A stretch of 64,000 nt of DNA, taken from Brevibacterium permense (lineage in GTDB: Bacteria > Actinomycetota > Actinomycetes > Actinomycetales > Brevibacteriaceae). Where the stretch lies: NCBI RefSeq assembly GCF_025506275.1, contig NZ_QYCP01000091.1, positions 124,001 to 188,000 of the forward strand. Reading direction: 5' to 3'. Shown here one piece after another: positions 55,125-63,809 of this stretch. Every line of letters begins with the position of its first letter. Positions within the stretch are counted from its first letter, which is position 1. The position numbers were made by a program, and so were the translations under genes. Below the pieces are notes generated by a model. The model was not told where the DNA came from, made no database searches, and saw only the letters and a list, made by a program, of their open reading frames with translations.

Positions 55125-55712
55125 CTACTTCGGGGCGTCGGACTCCATGGCCTCATGCAGCCAGATCGGTGTGAAGGTGGCGAATCGCTCCGCCAGATCA
55201 TCATCGCTGTCGAGGATGACGGCTAGTCGGTCATCGGCGTTCGCCAGCTCCTTCGCCCAGATGGGACCCAAGCAGGCCAGCAGCAGGCAGGCGATGACGA
55301 CGGCGCCGGCCAGGATCGGAGTCTCGGCCCACAGCAGCATGCCGAACAGGATCCCAACGATGGCGAAGCCCACCGTCACGGCGAGTCCGGCATTCCGCGT
55401 CCGCGGCGCCTTGGCACGAGCCGGTCGTGATGCAGCGATCGAGTCGAGCACGTCTCGGTTGATCCGCGTCCAGGCGATGATCGCGCCCAGCGCGCAGACG
55501 ATGCCGATCATGATGAGGCTGAACGCCGAGAACAGCAGCACCGCATCGATGTGATCGCCCTGGGCTTGGAGGGCGGCCCCGAGCCCGGCGACGAGCATCG
55601 CCAAGGCGAGCACCAGCATGCTCAGCAGACGGGCACGGCGCACGGCGATGAGCTCGGCGATCACCCTGGCCAGGAACACCCTCTGCGCCGCAGGTTCGTC
55701 GGCCTGGCTCAC
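55125..55712 (-). CDS. Four-helix membrane protein, unknown function
   Basis: 195 residues from the GTG at 55712. Four membrane segments at about 30-48, 58-80, 109-127 and 132-150, with a basic loop between the second and third and an acidic C-terminal cytosolic tail. I do not recognise the family. The GTG overlaps the stop of the 2-hydroxyacid dehydrogenase gene (GTGA), so it is the fourth gene of the tetR operon. The open frame upstream runs inside the dehydrogenase gene. Confidence 0.65.
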   Translation of the reverse strand: MSQADEPAAQRVFLARVIAELIAVRRARLLSMLVLALAMLVAGLGAALQAQGDHIDAVLLFSAFSLIMIGIVCALGAIIAWTRINRDVLDSIAASRPARAKAPRTRNAGLAVTVGFAIVGILFGMLLWAETPILAGAVVIACLLLACLGPIWAKELANADDRLAVILDSDDDLAERFATFTPIWLHEAMESDAPK

Positions 55713-56674
55713 CGCACGTACCCGAGCTGCTTGTCCACGGTGTGCGGAAACTGCTTCCCGGCCAGATACTGTTCGAACAGGGCGTGGAACTGCTCGGCCA
55801 GTCGCATTCTCCACCCGTCGGTATCACCGCTCATATGCGGGGTGATGATGACATTGTCCATCGACCACAGAGGATGGCCGGCGGGCAGCGGCTCTTCATC
55901 GAAGACGTCGAGTCCGGCCCCGCCGATCTGTCCGTTGCGCAGTGCGTTGACGAGTGCGTCGGTGTCGACGGTGTCTCCGCGTCCGACATTGATGAACACG
56001 GCGGTGTCGTCCATGGCGGCGAACGCCTCGGCGCCGATGAGCCTCTCGGTCTTCTCCGTCAGCGGTGCGATGTCGATGACCCAGTCGAATCCGGCCACGT
56101 GCTCGGGCAGAGTGGCGGAGTCGATGACCTCACCGAAGTCGGCGTCGCCGCTGCGGGCGCGCGATCCGGCTCCGGTGACGTGGATGTCGACGGCCTTCAG
56201 CAGGCGTGCGATACCTCGACCGATCGCTCCGGTGCCGACGATGAGCGCCTTGGTGCCGACGATATCGCGGGTCGACCGGCGGTTCCACCTGCCCTCCGCT
56301 TGGTCGTCGAGCGAGCCGATCGAGCTCTTCGCGTGCATGAGGATGTAGCTGAGGACGAATTCGGCGATCGGGCGGTCAAAGATTCCCCGGGCGTTCGTCA
56401 CGGTCACCGGCGAGTCGACGAGCTCATCGAAGAGGAGCGAGTCCACGCCCGCTGCGGCGGCATGGACCCACTCGAGTCTGTCGGCGCTGCCATAGGCGTC
56501 CTTGAGTGCGGTGGAGAAGAAATCCCACATCAGCAGCACATCGGTGCCGGGCAGCGCCTGGGCCAGGGTCGACGCCTCGGCGATGCGCAGTTCGATCCCG
56601 TCCCGCTCCCCCAGATCAGTGATCAGTGCGGGGATCTCGGTCCCGGGTGAGTTGAGTATGGTCAGTACTGTCAT
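55709..56674 (-). CDS. D-isomer 2-hydroxyacid dehydrogenase
   Basis: 321 residues. Rossmann VGTGAIGRGIAR (about 157-168), catalytic Arg in INVGRGD (about 222-228), Glu in FDEEPLP (about 255-261) and His in ITPHMSG (about 274-280), in the order of the NAD-dependent D-2-hydroxyacid dehydrogenase family. The substrate is unknown; it may reduce a 2-keto acid. The ATG at 56674 has GGAGCCGAGGA upstream. Its first 59 bases overlap the 3' end of the exporter gene in another frame. Confidence 0.88.
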   Translation of the reverse strand: MTVLTILNSPGTEIPALITDLGERDGIELRIAEASTLAQALPGTDVLLMWDFFSTALKDAYGSADRLEWVHAAAAGVDSLLFDELVDSPVTVTNARGIFDRPIAEFVLSYILMHAKSSIGSLDDQAEGRWNRRSTRDIVGTKALIVGTGAIGRGIARLLKAVDIHVTGAGSRARSGDADFGEVIDSATLPEHVAGFDWVIDIAPLTEKTERLIGAEAFAAMDDTAVFINVGRGDTVDTDALVNALRNGQIGGAGLDVFDEEPLPAGHPLWSMDNVIITPHMSGDTDGWRMRLAEQFHALFEQYLAGKQFPHTVDKQLGYVR

Positions 56675-58427
56675 TCCTCGGCTCCTTGGACAGTGGGCTT
56701 TCTGCCACACTAACCGATGAAGTCTCTGCCGGGGTGGAAACCGGCACGGACACGACACCCGCGCGCTCTGCTTCGACATCGAGGCTCTCGCGCTTCGCCG
56801 GTTCGTTCTTCAGGGTCTGCGCCAGCGGGGTGTTCGGCAGGAAGCAGAGGAAGACGAAGCCGAGGACGGCCAGCGGAGCCACCCACAGGAACAGGGGCAC
56901 GAGGGCGTCGTTGTAGGAGGTGATGATGAGTGAGTGCATCGGCTCCGGCAGCTTCGACACGATCTCCGGGGTCAGCCCCGTCGAGGAGATCTTGGGCATG
57001 TGGCCGTGTGGGGCCGCCTTCGCGATCTCTGTGATTCCGGACTTGATGTTGTCCATGAGCCGCTGGGTGAACACGGATCCGATGAAGGCCATTCCGAGTG
57101 TGGCACCGACCTGACGGAAGTAGTTGTTCGACGCGGTCGCGGTGCCGACCATGGACACCGGGAAGGCGTTCTGGACGACGAGGACGAGTGTCTGCATGCT
57201 CAGGCCCAGGCCGAGTCCGAGCAGCGCCAGGCAGCCGATGGTCTCCCAGGCCGAGCTCTCGGCCTTCAGCTGGGAGAGCAGGACGAGCGAAGCGGCCATG
57301 ATGAGGATGCCGGTCAGCGGGTACTTCTTGTACTTGCCGGTGCGGGAGACGATGAACCCGACGAGCGTCGAGGACACGAGCATGGTGCCCATCATCGGCA
57401 CCATCATCAGACCGGCGACGGTGGCGTCGATTCCGTGGACCATCTGCAGGTAGGTCGGCATATAGGAGAGCACACCGAACATGCCGATGCCGACGAAGAG
57501 ACCGGCGATCGTGCACAGCAGGAAGTCGCGGTTGGTGAACAGGTGCATCGGGATGACCGGTTCGCTGACCTTGAGTTCGACGAAGACGAAGGCGACAGCG
57601 GCGATGATTCCGGTGACGATGAGCCCGTTGATCTGCCAGGATCCCCACTCGTAGTCATGTCCGCCCCAGGCGGAGGTGAGCACGATGCAGGAGGTGACGA
57701 TCGAGATGAGCGCCATGCCGATGACATCGATCTTCGGACGAGGTCCTGCACCCTTGGTGTGCTTGGGCACCTTGAGGAACACGGCGGCGGCGATGAGCGC
57801 GATGATGCCCAACGGGAAGTTGATGGCGAAGGCCCAGCGCCAGCCGGGTCCCTCGGTCAGCCAGCCGCCGATCAGCGGTCCGGCCACGGACGACACGGCG
57901 AAGGCCGAGCCCATGATGCCCATGTACTTGCCGCGTTCGCGGGCGGGGACGACGGAGGCGATGATCGACTGCGAGAGGATCATCATTCCGCCGCCGCCGA
58001 TCCCCTGGAGCACGCGACCGAAGATCAGCGTCGACATCTCATTCGCAATGAGGGCGAAGACCGAGCCGAGCAGGAAGCAGCAGATGGCGAACATGAACAG
58101 CGGCTTGCGTCCGAACAGGTCGCCGATCTTGCCGTAGACGGGCATCATGATCGTCGACGCGAGCATGAATGCGGTGGAGACCCACAGCATCTGGTCGACG
58201 CCGTCGAGTTCGCCGACGATCGTCGGCAGCGCGGTGGCCAACACCGTCTGATTGAGCGAGAACATGAACATCGCGATCATCAGGCCGACGAAGAGCAGAA
58301 TGATCGCCGAGGCGGCCATCGGCTCTGTCTGTGCGTCGGGTCCCGCCGGGGCGGAGTTCTTCGAGGTGGTTGCCGTCATCGTCTTCTCATCGGTTTCGTG
58401 GTTGCTTCTCATCACAGCTTTCGTCAT
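56616..58427 (-). CDS. EmrB/QacA family MFS drug exporter (14 TM)
   Basis: 603 residues with 14 predicted membrane helices (about residues 39-520). The motifs DxxxVNxALP-type LNQTVLATALPTIV (about 58-71) and GKIGDLFGRKP (about 98-108) are those of the DHA2 drug:proton antiporters. The last 80 residues are a hydrophilic tail that runs over the start of the next gene. The ATG overlaps the tetR stop (ATGA), so the repressor and pump are one unit. The drug is unknown. Confidence 0.9.
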   Translation of the reverse strand: MTKAVMRSNHETDEKTMTATTSKNSAPAGPDAQTEPMAASAIILLFVGLMIAMFMFSLNQTVLATALPTIVGELDGVDQMLWVSTAFMLASTIMMPVYGKIGDLFGRKPLFMFAICCFLLGSVFALIANEMSTLIFGRVLQGIGGGGMMILSQSIIASVVPARERGKYMGIMGSAFAVSSVAGPLIGGWLTEGPGWRWAFAINFPLGIIALIAAAVFLKVPKHTKGAGPRPKIDVIGMALISIVTSCIVLTSAWGGHDYEWGSWQINGLIVTGIIAAVAFVFVELKVSEPVIPMHLFTNRDFLLCTIAGLFVGIGMFGVLSYMPTYLQMVHGIDATVAGLMMVPMMGTMLVSSTLVGFIVSRTGKYKKYPLTGILIMAASLVLLSQLKAESSAWETIGCLALLGLGLGLSMQTLVLVVQNAFPVSMVGTATASNNYFRQVGATLGMAFIGSVFTQRLMDNIKSGITEIAKAAPHGHMPKISSTGLTPEIVSKLPEPMHSLIITSYNDALVPLFLWVAPLAVLGFVFLCFLPNTPLAQTLKNEPAKRESLDVEAERAGVVSVPVSTPAETSSVSVAESPLSKEPRNDSTDHTQLTRDRDPRTDH

Positions 58428-59068
58428 GGCAGTCGGTCCAGAACCTTGCGGAACAGGCTCAGGGAGTCTTCGAAGATCGCTTGGGTTCCGCCTTTGTCCT
58501 CGACCGCCTCGGGATTGGCTTTGATCACCTGTCCCGCGTGGTTGAGCGGAACGCGGCAGAGTTGGGTGAGCATGCGTGCGCTGCGCCAGGCGGAGTCTTC
58601 GGAGGAGAACTCCTGGCCGAGGTGGCGCAGCCGATCGAGCACGTGACCGGTGACGATCTCTTCGAGTTCTTCTGCCCGGTCGAAGCTCTTGCTCACGAGT
58701 TCCGGGTAGAGAGCGAAGAGGCGGCGGCGCCGCGCCGGAAGTTTGGGGTCGACGGAGCCGACGAGCAGCGCTTCGCGGACGAAGCGGGCCGTGTCCTCAG
58801 CCAACGTGTCGAGTCCGGCGGGGCTGTGGACGTAGTCGCAGGCGAGGCCCTCATCGACGCTGACATCAGCTCCGAGGCCGACGATCGCGTCCTCCTTCGT
58901 CTCGAAGTAATTGAAGAAGGTGCGTGTGGACACCCCCGCGTCGGCGGCGATCGTCGCCACGGTGGCACAAGCCAAGCCGTCTTCGAGGACGCGGGTGATC
59001 GCCGCCTCGTGGAGGGCTTTGCGAGTCAGTCGCGCCTTTTTCGAGCGCAGGGATTCATCAGCAGGCAT
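58424..59068 (-). CDS. TetR family transcriptional regulator
   Basis: 214 residues. N-terminal helix-turn-helix with VATIAADAGVSTRTFFNYF at about 37-55, then a helical ligand domain. It is the first gene of the operon tetR, exporter, dehydrogenase, membrane protein, and most likely represses it in response to an exported compound. The ATG at 59068 fits a TetR N-terminus; 19 further codons upstream cover the operator region. Inverted repeats of TTTGCA/TGCAAA type lie just upstream. Confidence 0.88.
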   Translation of the reverse strand: MPADESLRSKKARLTRKALHEAAITRVLEDGLACATVATIAADAGVSTRTFFNYFETKEDAIVGLGADVSVDEGLACDYVHSPAGLDTLAEDTARFVREALLVGSVDPKLPARRRRLFALYPELVSKSFDRAEELEEIVTGHVLDRLRHLGQEFSSEDSAWRSARMLTQLCRVPLNHAGQVIKANPEAVEDKGGTQAIFEDSLSLFRKVLDRLP

Positions 59069-59076
59069 AGGTACAT

Positions 59077-59093
59077 TTTGCACCAAATGCAAA
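59077..59093 (-). promoter_or_regulatory. Candidate TetR operator TTTGCA-N5-TGCAAA
   Basis: A perfect 6-bp inverted repeat with a 5-base spacer lies 9-25 bases before the tetR start. More TGCA-type half-sites follow at 59105-59125 (CTGCAAAT, CTGCAATTGTGCA), so several dimers could bind. Confidence 0.5.
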
Positions 59094-59146
59094 CTTTCAC
59101 CAACTGCAAATCTGCAATTGTGCACTATTTCACTGTATGCAGTCTT

Positions 59147-61219
59147 CTACATGAGCATCTTCAGCCGTGCCCGGTGCTGTTCGAGGGTCTGCAGCTGACC
59201 GAGCAGTGCTGCCTGACCTGCTCCATCGGAGGTGTCCTGGCGCTGCAGGCGGGAGTGGAGTTCCTTGGCGATGCGTTCGAGGTCGTAGTCGAAGAGGCGG
59301 GCGACGATCCCGCGCGCGAACCGATCGATCCCGTCTCCCTCGATGACCGGCAGCGGGGTCACGAGCAGCTGGGCCACATAGGGCTTGAGGTCCTCGGCTG
59401 CGGCGTCGAGCACGCGTTCGGCCCATTTCGACTGAGCCGTGCCGGCTGCACCCAGTCCTCCGGCCTGTTTGATGGCGTCCTGGATCCGCCGGTAGCCGGG
59501 GTGTTCGAAGGCTTTCGCGGACAGTGAGTCGAAGAGCTTCGCATTGACCACCTCCGGATGTTGGAGGGCGACCATGAGAGCCCCCTTCTCCGTCTTCAGC
59601 CGTGCGGGGCTGATCGGGGCCGAGAGGTTCGAGACGTCGGGGCGTTCGTCGTAGACGTATTCGATGCTGCGTTCATCGGAGACCTCCCCCGCCGAGGCGG
59701 GACCGGGCCCGCGTGCGCCCCCGGGCGGGGCGATTCCCGGCTCGGTTCGCAGACCGGTCCCCTGTCCCGAACCAGGTCCGTGCCCCGAGCCGGGTGTGGT
59801 CGGCGACGAGGGCGCGGGTGCGCTCGGTGCCGGCGGTGGGCCCTCGCGGTAGGACGACTGGCGGGCGGGCACCTCGGAGGGCTGGCGGTTCTGCTTCGGT
59901 CGGCGGGCGGCGGTGCGGACCGCGGCCTCCACCTCGTCGATGTCGACGCCGATGCGGCCGGCGACGAACCGGTAGTAGTGGGAGAGGCTGTTGCGGTCGC
60001 GGATATCGGTGAGCACCTCGGCGGCGGCGCGGACCGCGGAGATCCGCCCTTCGACGGTGTCGAGGTCGAAGCGGGAGATCGCGGTGGTGATGACGAACTC
60101 GAAGAGCGGCTTGCAGCCGTCGATGAGTTCGCGCAGGGCCGCGTCGCCCTTCTGCATGCGCAGGTCACAGGGATCGAGGCCATCGGGTTCGACGGCGACG
60201 AAGGTCTGGGCGGTGAACAGGTTCTCGAATTCGAAGGCTTTGAGCGCAGCCTTCTGACCGGCGGCGTCGCCGTCGAAGGTGAAGATCACCTGTCCGGTCG
60301 GGTCGTCGCCGAGGAGGCGGCGGATGATCTTCACGTGTTCGGCGCCGAAGGCCGTGCCGCAGGTGGCCACGGCCTGGTCGACTCCGGCGAGGTGGGCGGC
60401 CATGACGTCGGTGTAGCCCTCGACGACGACGACGCGTTTGGTCTTCGCGATGGACTTCTTCGCCAGGTCGAGTCCGTAGAGAACCTGATTCTTGTGATAG
60501 AGAGCGGTCTCGGGAGTGTTGAGGTACTTCGGTCCCTTGTCATCGTCATAGAGTCGCCGGGCGCCGAAGCCGATGGTCCGGGACGTCATGTCCTTGATCG
60601 GCCAGATCACCCGACCACGGAATCGGTCGTAGATTCCCCGACCGCCCTCGCTGGCCAGGCCGCCGGCGAGGATCTCCTCATCGGTGAAGCCGGCCTTGCG
60701 CAGATGGCTCGTCAGGGCATCCCAGGATTTCGGGGCGAAACCGATGCCGAATTCCCGGCTCGACTCGGCGGGAAAACCGCGGCCGGACAGGAACTCACGG
60801 CCGATCTGCCCGGCCTCGGACTCGAGAGCCTGGGCGAAGAAGCGCCCCGCGACCTCGTGCATCTCCAGCAGCCGCTGTCTGCGGCTGGCCTGTTCCCGGT
60901 CCGGGCCCTTCCCGTCCTCGTAGCGCAGGTGCATTCCGGCCTTGCCGGCCAGCGTCTCGACGGCTTCGACGAAGCTGAGCTGTTCGACCTTCTGCAGGAA
61001 GGTGAACACGTCTCCGGACTCACCGCAGCCGAAGCAGTGGTACATCCCGACCTGCGGACGCACCGTGAACGACGGAGTCTTCTCGTCGTGGAACGGGCAC
61101 AGTCCTTTGAGGGATCCGATGCCCGCGGTCTTGAGGGTGACGAATTCCCCGATCACCTCGTCGATGCGGGTGCGGCTGCGCAGTTCGTCGATGTCCTCGC
61201 GTTTGATGAGTCCGGCCAT
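59147..61219 (-). CDS. dnaG: DNA primase
   Basis: 690 residues. N-terminal zinc finger with Cys41, His44, Cys62 and Cys65 (CPFHDEKTPSF, YHCFGCGESGD), the primase core (about 120-250), TOPRIM with VVVEGYTDVM (about 262-271) and FTFDGDAAGQKA, and a C-terminal helicase-binding domain. A Pro/Gly/Ser-rich linker lies at about 455-520. It makes primers for replication. It follows dgt by only three bases, so the two are cotranscribed. Confidence 0.97.
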   Translation of the reverse strand: MAGLIKREDIDELRSRTRIDEVIGEFVTLKTAGIGSLKGLCPFHDEKTPSFTVRPQVGMYHCFGCGESGDVFTFLQKVEQLSFVEAVETLAGKAGMHLRYEDGKGPDREQASRRQRLLEMHEVAGRFFAQALESEAGQIGREFLSGRGFPAESSREFGIGFAPKSWDALTSHLRKAGFTDEEILAGGLASEGGRGIYDRFRGRVIWPIKDMTSRTIGFGARRLYDDDKGPKYLNTPETALYHKNQVLYGLDLAKKSIAKTKRVVVVEGYTDVMAAHLAGVDQAVATCGTAFGAEHVKIIRRLLGDDPTGQVIFTFDGDAAGQKAALKAFEFENLFTAQTFVAVEPDGLDPCDLRMQKGDAALRELIDGCKPLFEFVITTAISRFDLDTVEGRISAVRAAAEVLTDIRDRNSLSHYYRFVAGRIGVDIDEVEAAVRTAARRPKQNRQPSEVPARQSSYREGPPPAPSAPAPSSPTTPGSGHGPGSGQGTGLRTEPGIAPPGGARGPGPASAGEVSDERSIEYVYDERPDVSNLSAPISPARLKTEKGALMVALQHPEVVNAKLFDSLSAKAFEHPGYRRIQDAIKQAGGLGAAGTAQSKWAERVLDAAAEDLKPYVAQLLVTPLPVIEGDGIDRFARGIVARLFDYDLERIAKELHSRLQRQDTSDGAGQAALLGQLQTLEQHRARLKMLM

Positions 61220-61222
61220 GGT

Positions 61223-62530
61223 CTAGAGCCGATCCTCCGCTCCGGCGTTGAGGTGGTGGTATAGGGCCCAGGCGGAATGGTCGGTCAGGGAGGCGATCTG
61301 GTCGACGATGACGCGCAGTCGTGCGGAGTCGTCGGCGGCCTCGGCGTGGTCGGCGCGGAACATCGGATCGAGCTTGTCCGGTGACTGCGAGTACCATTCG
61401 GCGAGTTCGTTGATGACCGCCGCCTGGATGTCATGCAGCCGCAGTCGATCCTCGGCGACCATCACCGTCAGCGTGGCCATGCCTTTGAGCACGGCGATCT
61501 CGACGGCGGTCGTCTCGGGGACGACGAGTGAGGCCGAGTATCGGGCGAGGGGCTCCCAGCCGAATTCCTCACGGGTCGCGGATTCCGCGGCGCCGACGAA
61601 GCGTCCGATGAGCTGACTGGTCATGTGTTTGAGGCCGGCCTGAGCACGTCGGGAGCCGTCGAAGGCCTCCTTGGGCCAGTAGGAGGCGGCCTGCAGCCGG
61701 CCGAGTGCCTTGTCCATCTCCGCATCGGTGGTTTCCGGCAGGTACCACTGACGGGTGATGTCGAAGAGTTCGGCGCGCCGCTCATCGGCGGCGAAGTCGG
61801 CAAGGTCCAGATGGCCTGCGACGATGGCGTCCTCGACATCGTGGACGGAATAGGAGATGTCGTCGGCCAAGTCCATGACCTGGGCTTCGATGCATTTCTG
61901 GCCGTTGTCGATGCCGTCGCGGTAGAAGTCGAAGACAGCCCGGTCGTCATCGTAGACACCGAATTTGCGCACCCCTGAGTCGCGGCGACCGGCCATGGCT
62001 TCGGCTCGGGGCCATGGGTACTTCGTCAGTGCGTCGAGGCTCGCGCGGGAGAGGTTGAGGCCGGCCGGGCGACCGTCGTCGGCGATGACCTTCGGTTCGA
62101 TCCGGGTGACCAGACGCAGGGTCTGGGCGTTGCCTTCGAAGCCGCCGATGTCTGCGCACAGGGCGTCGAGGATCGTCTCACCGTGGTGGCCGAAAGGAGG
62201 GTGTCCGAGGTCGTGGGACAGGCAGGCGGTGTCGACGATATCGGGGTCGCACCCGAGGTAGCGGGCGAGTTCGCGGCCGACCTGGGCGACCTCGAGGGAG
62301 TGAGTGAGACGGGTGCGGACGAAATCGTCCGTGCCCGGGGACACGACCTGGGTCTTCGCGCCGAGGCGGCGCAGTCCCGAGGAGTGGAGGACGCGGGCTC
62401 GGTCGCGTTGGAAAGCCGAGCGCCGCGGATTCTTCGCCGGTTCGCTCACCCACCGCTCCTCGTCCCACGGCGAGTAGACCGCCACGGTCCCCGTCCCCAC
62501 CGAGGTGTGCGGGTGAGTGTCGAAGGGCAT
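61223..62530 (-). CDS. dgt: Deoxyguanosinetriphosphate triphosphohydrolase-like protein
   Basis: 435 residues. HD-domain phosphohydrolase with His77 (RLTHSLE), His106-Asp107 (SHDLGHPPFGHHGE) and a later Asp in MDLADDISYS. It hydrolyses dNTPs and its linkage to dnaG is conserved. The ATG at 62530 is preferred because AGGAGG ends six bases before it; another ATG at 62536 directly abuts that ribosome site and is part of the dus stop overlap. Confidence 0.94.
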   Translation of the reverse strand: MPFDTHPHTSVGTGTVAVYSPWDEERWVSEPAKNPRRSAFQRDRARVLHSSGLRRLGAKTQVVSPGTDDFVRTRLTHSLEVAQVGRELARYLGCDPDIVDTACLSHDLGHPPFGHHGETILDALCADIGGFEGNAQTLRLVTRIEPKVIADDGRPAGLNLSRASLDALTKYPWPRAEAMAGRRDSGVRKFGVYDDDRAVFDFYRDGIDNGQKCIEAQVMDLADDISYSVHDVEDAIVAGHLDLADFAADERRAELFDITRQWYLPETTDAEMDKALGRLQAASYWPKEAFDGSRRAQAGLKHMTSQLIGRFVGAAESATREEFGWEPLARYSASLVVPETTAVEIAVLKGMATLTVMVAEDRLRLHDIQAAVINELAEWYSQSPDKLDPMFRADHAEAADDSARLRVIVDQIASLTDHSAWALYHHLNAGAEDRL

Positions 62531-62532
62531 TC

Positions 62533-63720
62533 TCATCCTCCTGAGATGTCGAGTTCGGCCTCCGACAGCAGCGACTTCCCGCTGGGATCGAAGATGCGGG
62601 AGTCCAACCAGCCTTCGGGCAGGTGCGGCTTCTTCGGCCGGGTGGTGCGGCCGCGAGACCCTTCGGCGGCTTCTCCCGGGTAGGGCGCGGTCTTGTCGAG
62701 CTGGTCGAGCAGTCCGGCGAGTTCTTCAAGCGAGGAGACCATGGCCAACTGGCTGCGCAGCTCTCCCCCAACGGGGTAGCCCTTGAAGTACCAGGCGATG
62801 TGTTTGCGCAGGTCACGGACGCCGAGAAACTCGTCCTCGAAGTGATCGACGAGATATTCGCCGTGCTTGTACACGGCACGAGCCACCTCGGCGAGTCCGG
62901 GACGGTGGCGTTCGTCGCTGCCGTTCAGCGCGTTCGCGAGGTCGCCGAAAAGCCACGGCCGACCCTGACAGCCGCGCCCGATGACGACGCCGTCGCAGCC
63001 GGTCTTGGCCATCATGTCCAGGGCATCCTCGGCCGCGAAGATATCACCGTTGCCGAGCACCGGAAGGGTGTCGCCGAGGTGGTCCTTGAGCCGGGCGATC
63101 GCGTCCCAGTCCGCGGTCCCCGAATAGAGATCGGCCGCGGTGCGGCCGTGCAGTGCCACGGCGGCGACGCCGGCGTTGCGCGCGGTCTCGGCGGCGTCGA
63201 GGAAGGTCGTGTGGTCGGCGTCGATGCCTTTGCGCATCTTCACGGTCACGGGAACGTCCCGGCGGGCCGCCTCGGTGACGGCCGTGGTGACGATGGATTT
63301 GAACAGATCCTGCTTCCACGGCAGCGCGGAGCCTCCGCCCTTGCGCGTGACCTTGGGGACGGGGCAGCCGAAGTTGAGGTCGATGTGATCGGCGCGATCC
63401 TCCTCGACGAGCATCCGCACGGCCTGGCCCATGGTCACCGGGTCGACTCCGTAGAGCTGGACGGAGCGCGGAGTCTCATAGGGCTCGTGGTGGATGATGC
63501 GCATCGTCTTCGGATTGCGCTCGACCAAAGCCCGGGTGGTGACCATTTCGGTCACGTACAGGCCGGCTCCGTATTCGCGGCACAGACGGCGGAAGGCAGT
63601 GTTCGTGATTCCGGCCATGGGCGCGAGCACGACGGGCGAGGACAGCTCGATGGGCCCGATGCGCAGGGCTGTTTCGGGCTTCGGGGATGCGGCTTCTGGG
63701 GCAGGGCTGATGACACTCAC
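62533..63720 (-). CDS. dusB: tRNA-dihydrouridine synthase (DusB type)
   Basis: 395 residues. TIM-barrel FMN enzyme: APMAGITNTAFRRL (about 33-46), catalytic Cys119 in NFGCPVPK, HGRTAADLYSG (about 195-205) and GNGDI (about 225-229). It reduces uridines in the tRNA D-loop with NADPH. It is longer than most DusB because of an N-terminal extension and a basic C-terminal tail. GTG start; GATAAT ends six bases upstream. First gene of dus-dgt-dnaG. Confidence 0.95.
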   Translation of the reverse strand: MSVISPAPEAASPKPETALRIGPIELSSPVVLAPMAGITNTAFRRLCREYGAGLYVTEMVTTRALVERNPKTMRIIHHEPYETPRSVQLYGVDPVTMGQAVRMLVEEDRADHIDLNFGCPVPKVTRKGGGSALPWKQDLFKSIVTTAVTEAARRDVPVTVKMRKGIDADHTTFLDAAETARNAGVAAVALHGRTAADLYSGTADWDAIARLKDHLGDTLPVLGNGDIFAAEDALDMMAKTGCDGVVIGRGCQGRPWLFGDLANALNGSDERHRPGLAEVARAVYKHGEYLVDHFEDEFLGVRDLRKHIAWYFKGYPVGGELRSQLAMVSSLEELAGLLDQLDKTAPYPGEAAEGSRGRTTRPKKPHLPEGWLDSRIFDPSGKSLLSEAELDISGG

Positions 63721-63726
63721 GCAACC

Positions 63727-63732
63727 ATTATC
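63727..63732 (-). promoter_or_regulatory. -10 element GATAAT, leaderless start of dus-dgt-dnaG
   Basis: On the minus strand GATAAT is followed by six bases and the GTG at 63720. There is no Shine-Dalgarno. It is the best match to the -10 consensus in the leaderless group. Confidence 0.55.
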
Positions 63733-63809
63733 CCAGTCAAGTCAAAATCGCACATTCGTCTGCCTCTTCCGCCTGCTTCGCCGCCTCGGCTCGTCCTTGT
63801 CGTCTCAAC

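Noticed and set aside
59558..61264. 568-codon plus-strand open frame opposite dnaG
   Set aside because: It is antisense to dnaG, whose zinc finger and TOPRIM motifs are unmistakable.
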